From Sulfurimonadaceae bacterium (GTDB taxonomy: Bacteria > Campylobacterota > Campylobacteria > Campylobacterales > Sulfurimonadaceae): a stretch of DNA of 13,656 nt. Shown piece after piece: positions 13,011-13,656 of the stretch. Under the pieces are notes generated by a model that saw only the letters and a list, made by a program, of their open reading frames with translations, was not told the origin of the DNA and did no database searches. Made by a program: the position numbers and the translations under genes. The DNA lies in NCBI GenBank assembly GCA_030610325.1, contig JAUWRZ010000019.1, forward strand, positions 1 to 13,656, given 5' to 3'. The stretch's first letter is position 1. Each line of letters starts with the position of its first letter.

Positions 13011-13656
13011 CTTAAGAGTTTATAGCCGATACCCCTCACCGATTCGATAAGGGTCCTGTCTCCAAGCTTCGAACGGATACGCCCGACCATCACATCGATA
13101 CTCTTATTTGAAGAGTCTTCGTTGATAGCGCTGACATTGTGGATGATATCCTCACGCGATACGACCATGCCCTGCTTTTTTATCATAAAATGCAAGATGC
13201 CGTATTCGGCGTTGGTGAGATCGAGCGAACGGCTTTTATAACGGATCTGCATCGCTGCATCATCCACTTTGAAATCACTTGGTGTCTCCGCTTCGACTTC
13301 TGCCGTCGTCTCATACCGACGAAGGACAGAGTGTATACGAGCTTCAAGTTCACGAGGGTCATACGGTTTGGGAAGATAATCATCCGCCCCAAGGGCAAGT
13401 GCCGTTACTTTATCGGTCACATCAGAACGGGCTGAAGAGATGATGATAGGGATGTTCTGGCGCTCACGGATCGCTTCACACACCTCCAGACCATCCATGC
13501 CCGGCAAAGTAAGGTCTAAGATCACCAGGTCATAAGACTCCAGTTTCAAAATACTCAAGGCTTTAAAGGGATCATCTTCTGTGATCACCTCAAAATCAAA
13601 CTGTTCCAAAAACTCAGTCAGTATCTCGGCAAGCTCGAGATCGTCTTCTATCATCA
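13007..13656 (-). CDS. OmpR-family response regulator, ArsR/CprR-like, N-terminus cut by the window edge
   Basis: DNA-binding regulator paired with the adjacent kinase. Numbering from the first visible Met (13654), the receiver spans about 1-115 with acidic E3/D4/D5, phospho-acceptor D47 in VILDLTLPGMDG, S73/S74 in the switch position and K96 in LPKPYDP. A winged-helix domain (about 125-215) carries LDLTNAEYGILHFM, SREDIIH, SIDVMVGRIRSKLG and SVRGIGYKLL. The visible Met is probably internal: the preceding codon ends in TG and receivers of this family usually begin a few residues earlier (for example ILMIEDD), so a few residues are missing. The stop overlaps the kinase start by 4 nt. The receiver closely resembles what I recall of Helicobacter ArsR (HP0166) and Campylobacter CprR, which are important for viability, but orthology is unproven. 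Confidence 0.9.
   Translation of the reverse strand, partial: MIEDDLELAEILTEFLEQFDFEVITEDDPFKALSILKLESYDLVILDLTLPGMDGLEVCEAIRERQNIPIIISSARSDVTDKVTALALGADDYLPKPYDPRELEARIHSVLRRYETTAEVEAETPSDFKVDDAAMQIRYKSRSLDLTNAEYGILHFMIKKQGMVVSREDIIHNVSAINEDSSNKSIDVMVGRIRSKLGDRTLIESVRGIGYKLLR

Noticed and set aside
1..13656. High apparent density of GATC sites as a possible methylation or replication signal
   Set aside because: GATC arises from the common Ile codon ATC following codons ending in G, and Asp GAT before C; the sites are spread through coding sequence with no cluster.

Overview
The window looks like a chromosomal core segment of a free-living Campylobacterota (former Epsilonproteobacteria; Sulfurimonas/Sulfurovum/Sulfuricurvum-like), with GC content in the mid-40s by eye. 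The evidence is a CheA carrying a C-terminal receiver domain beside cheV and cheW, a GreA whose N-terminus carries the QKEPM motif typical of this class, and a response regulator/kinase pair of the ArsRS/CprRS type. From memory, the order cheW-cheA-cheV-phosphoesterase-greA and the surE-thiF pair also lie close together in Campylobacter jejuni. The genus cannot be fixed from this sequence.

Layout from left to right. Positions 1-259 hold a minus-strand reading frame broken by one TGA and running off the left edge, with short repeats and hairpins. Next is pepP (aminopeptidase P, minus), which looks leaderless. Divergent from it is the only plus-strand gene, a soluble GGDEF protein with a TTG start. 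A 163-bp convergent gap follows, holding a hairpin and a plus-strand promoter-like sequence.

The rest is on the minus strand. Read in the direction of transcription, it is: a partial response regulator and its histidine kinase (ATGA overlap); a 158-bp gap; surE, tcdA-like and a thioredoxin/NHL-propeller gene (overlaps of 4 and 1 nt); then a TATAAT promoter lying across the last stop codon; then greA, argC, an LpxH/LpxJ-like metallophosphoesterase, cheV, cheA and cheW. The joins in that last run are overlaps of 14, 11 and 1 nt and gaps of 11 and 2 nt, so it is probably one six-gene operon.

Functionally, cheV/cheA/cheW form the receptor-coupled core of chemotaxis: CheA phosphorylates its own receiver, CheV's and presumably an unlinked CheY. 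The ArsRS-like pair is a membrane sensor with an OmpR-type regulator. The surE-tcdA-thioredoxin/NHL cluster joins nucleotide housekeeping, tRNA modification and a probable cytoplasmic redox protein, and its joint logic is unknown. Several starts (GGDEF gene, greA, argC) are TTG, each with a Shine-Dalgarno sequence at good spacing, so ATG-only gene calling would misplace them. I see no IS element, CRISPR array, tRNA or rRNA, and no gene-free stretch over 300 bases. I do not see an obviously new multi-gene system. The least explained items are the left-edge element and the thioredoxin/NHL gene with its partners.
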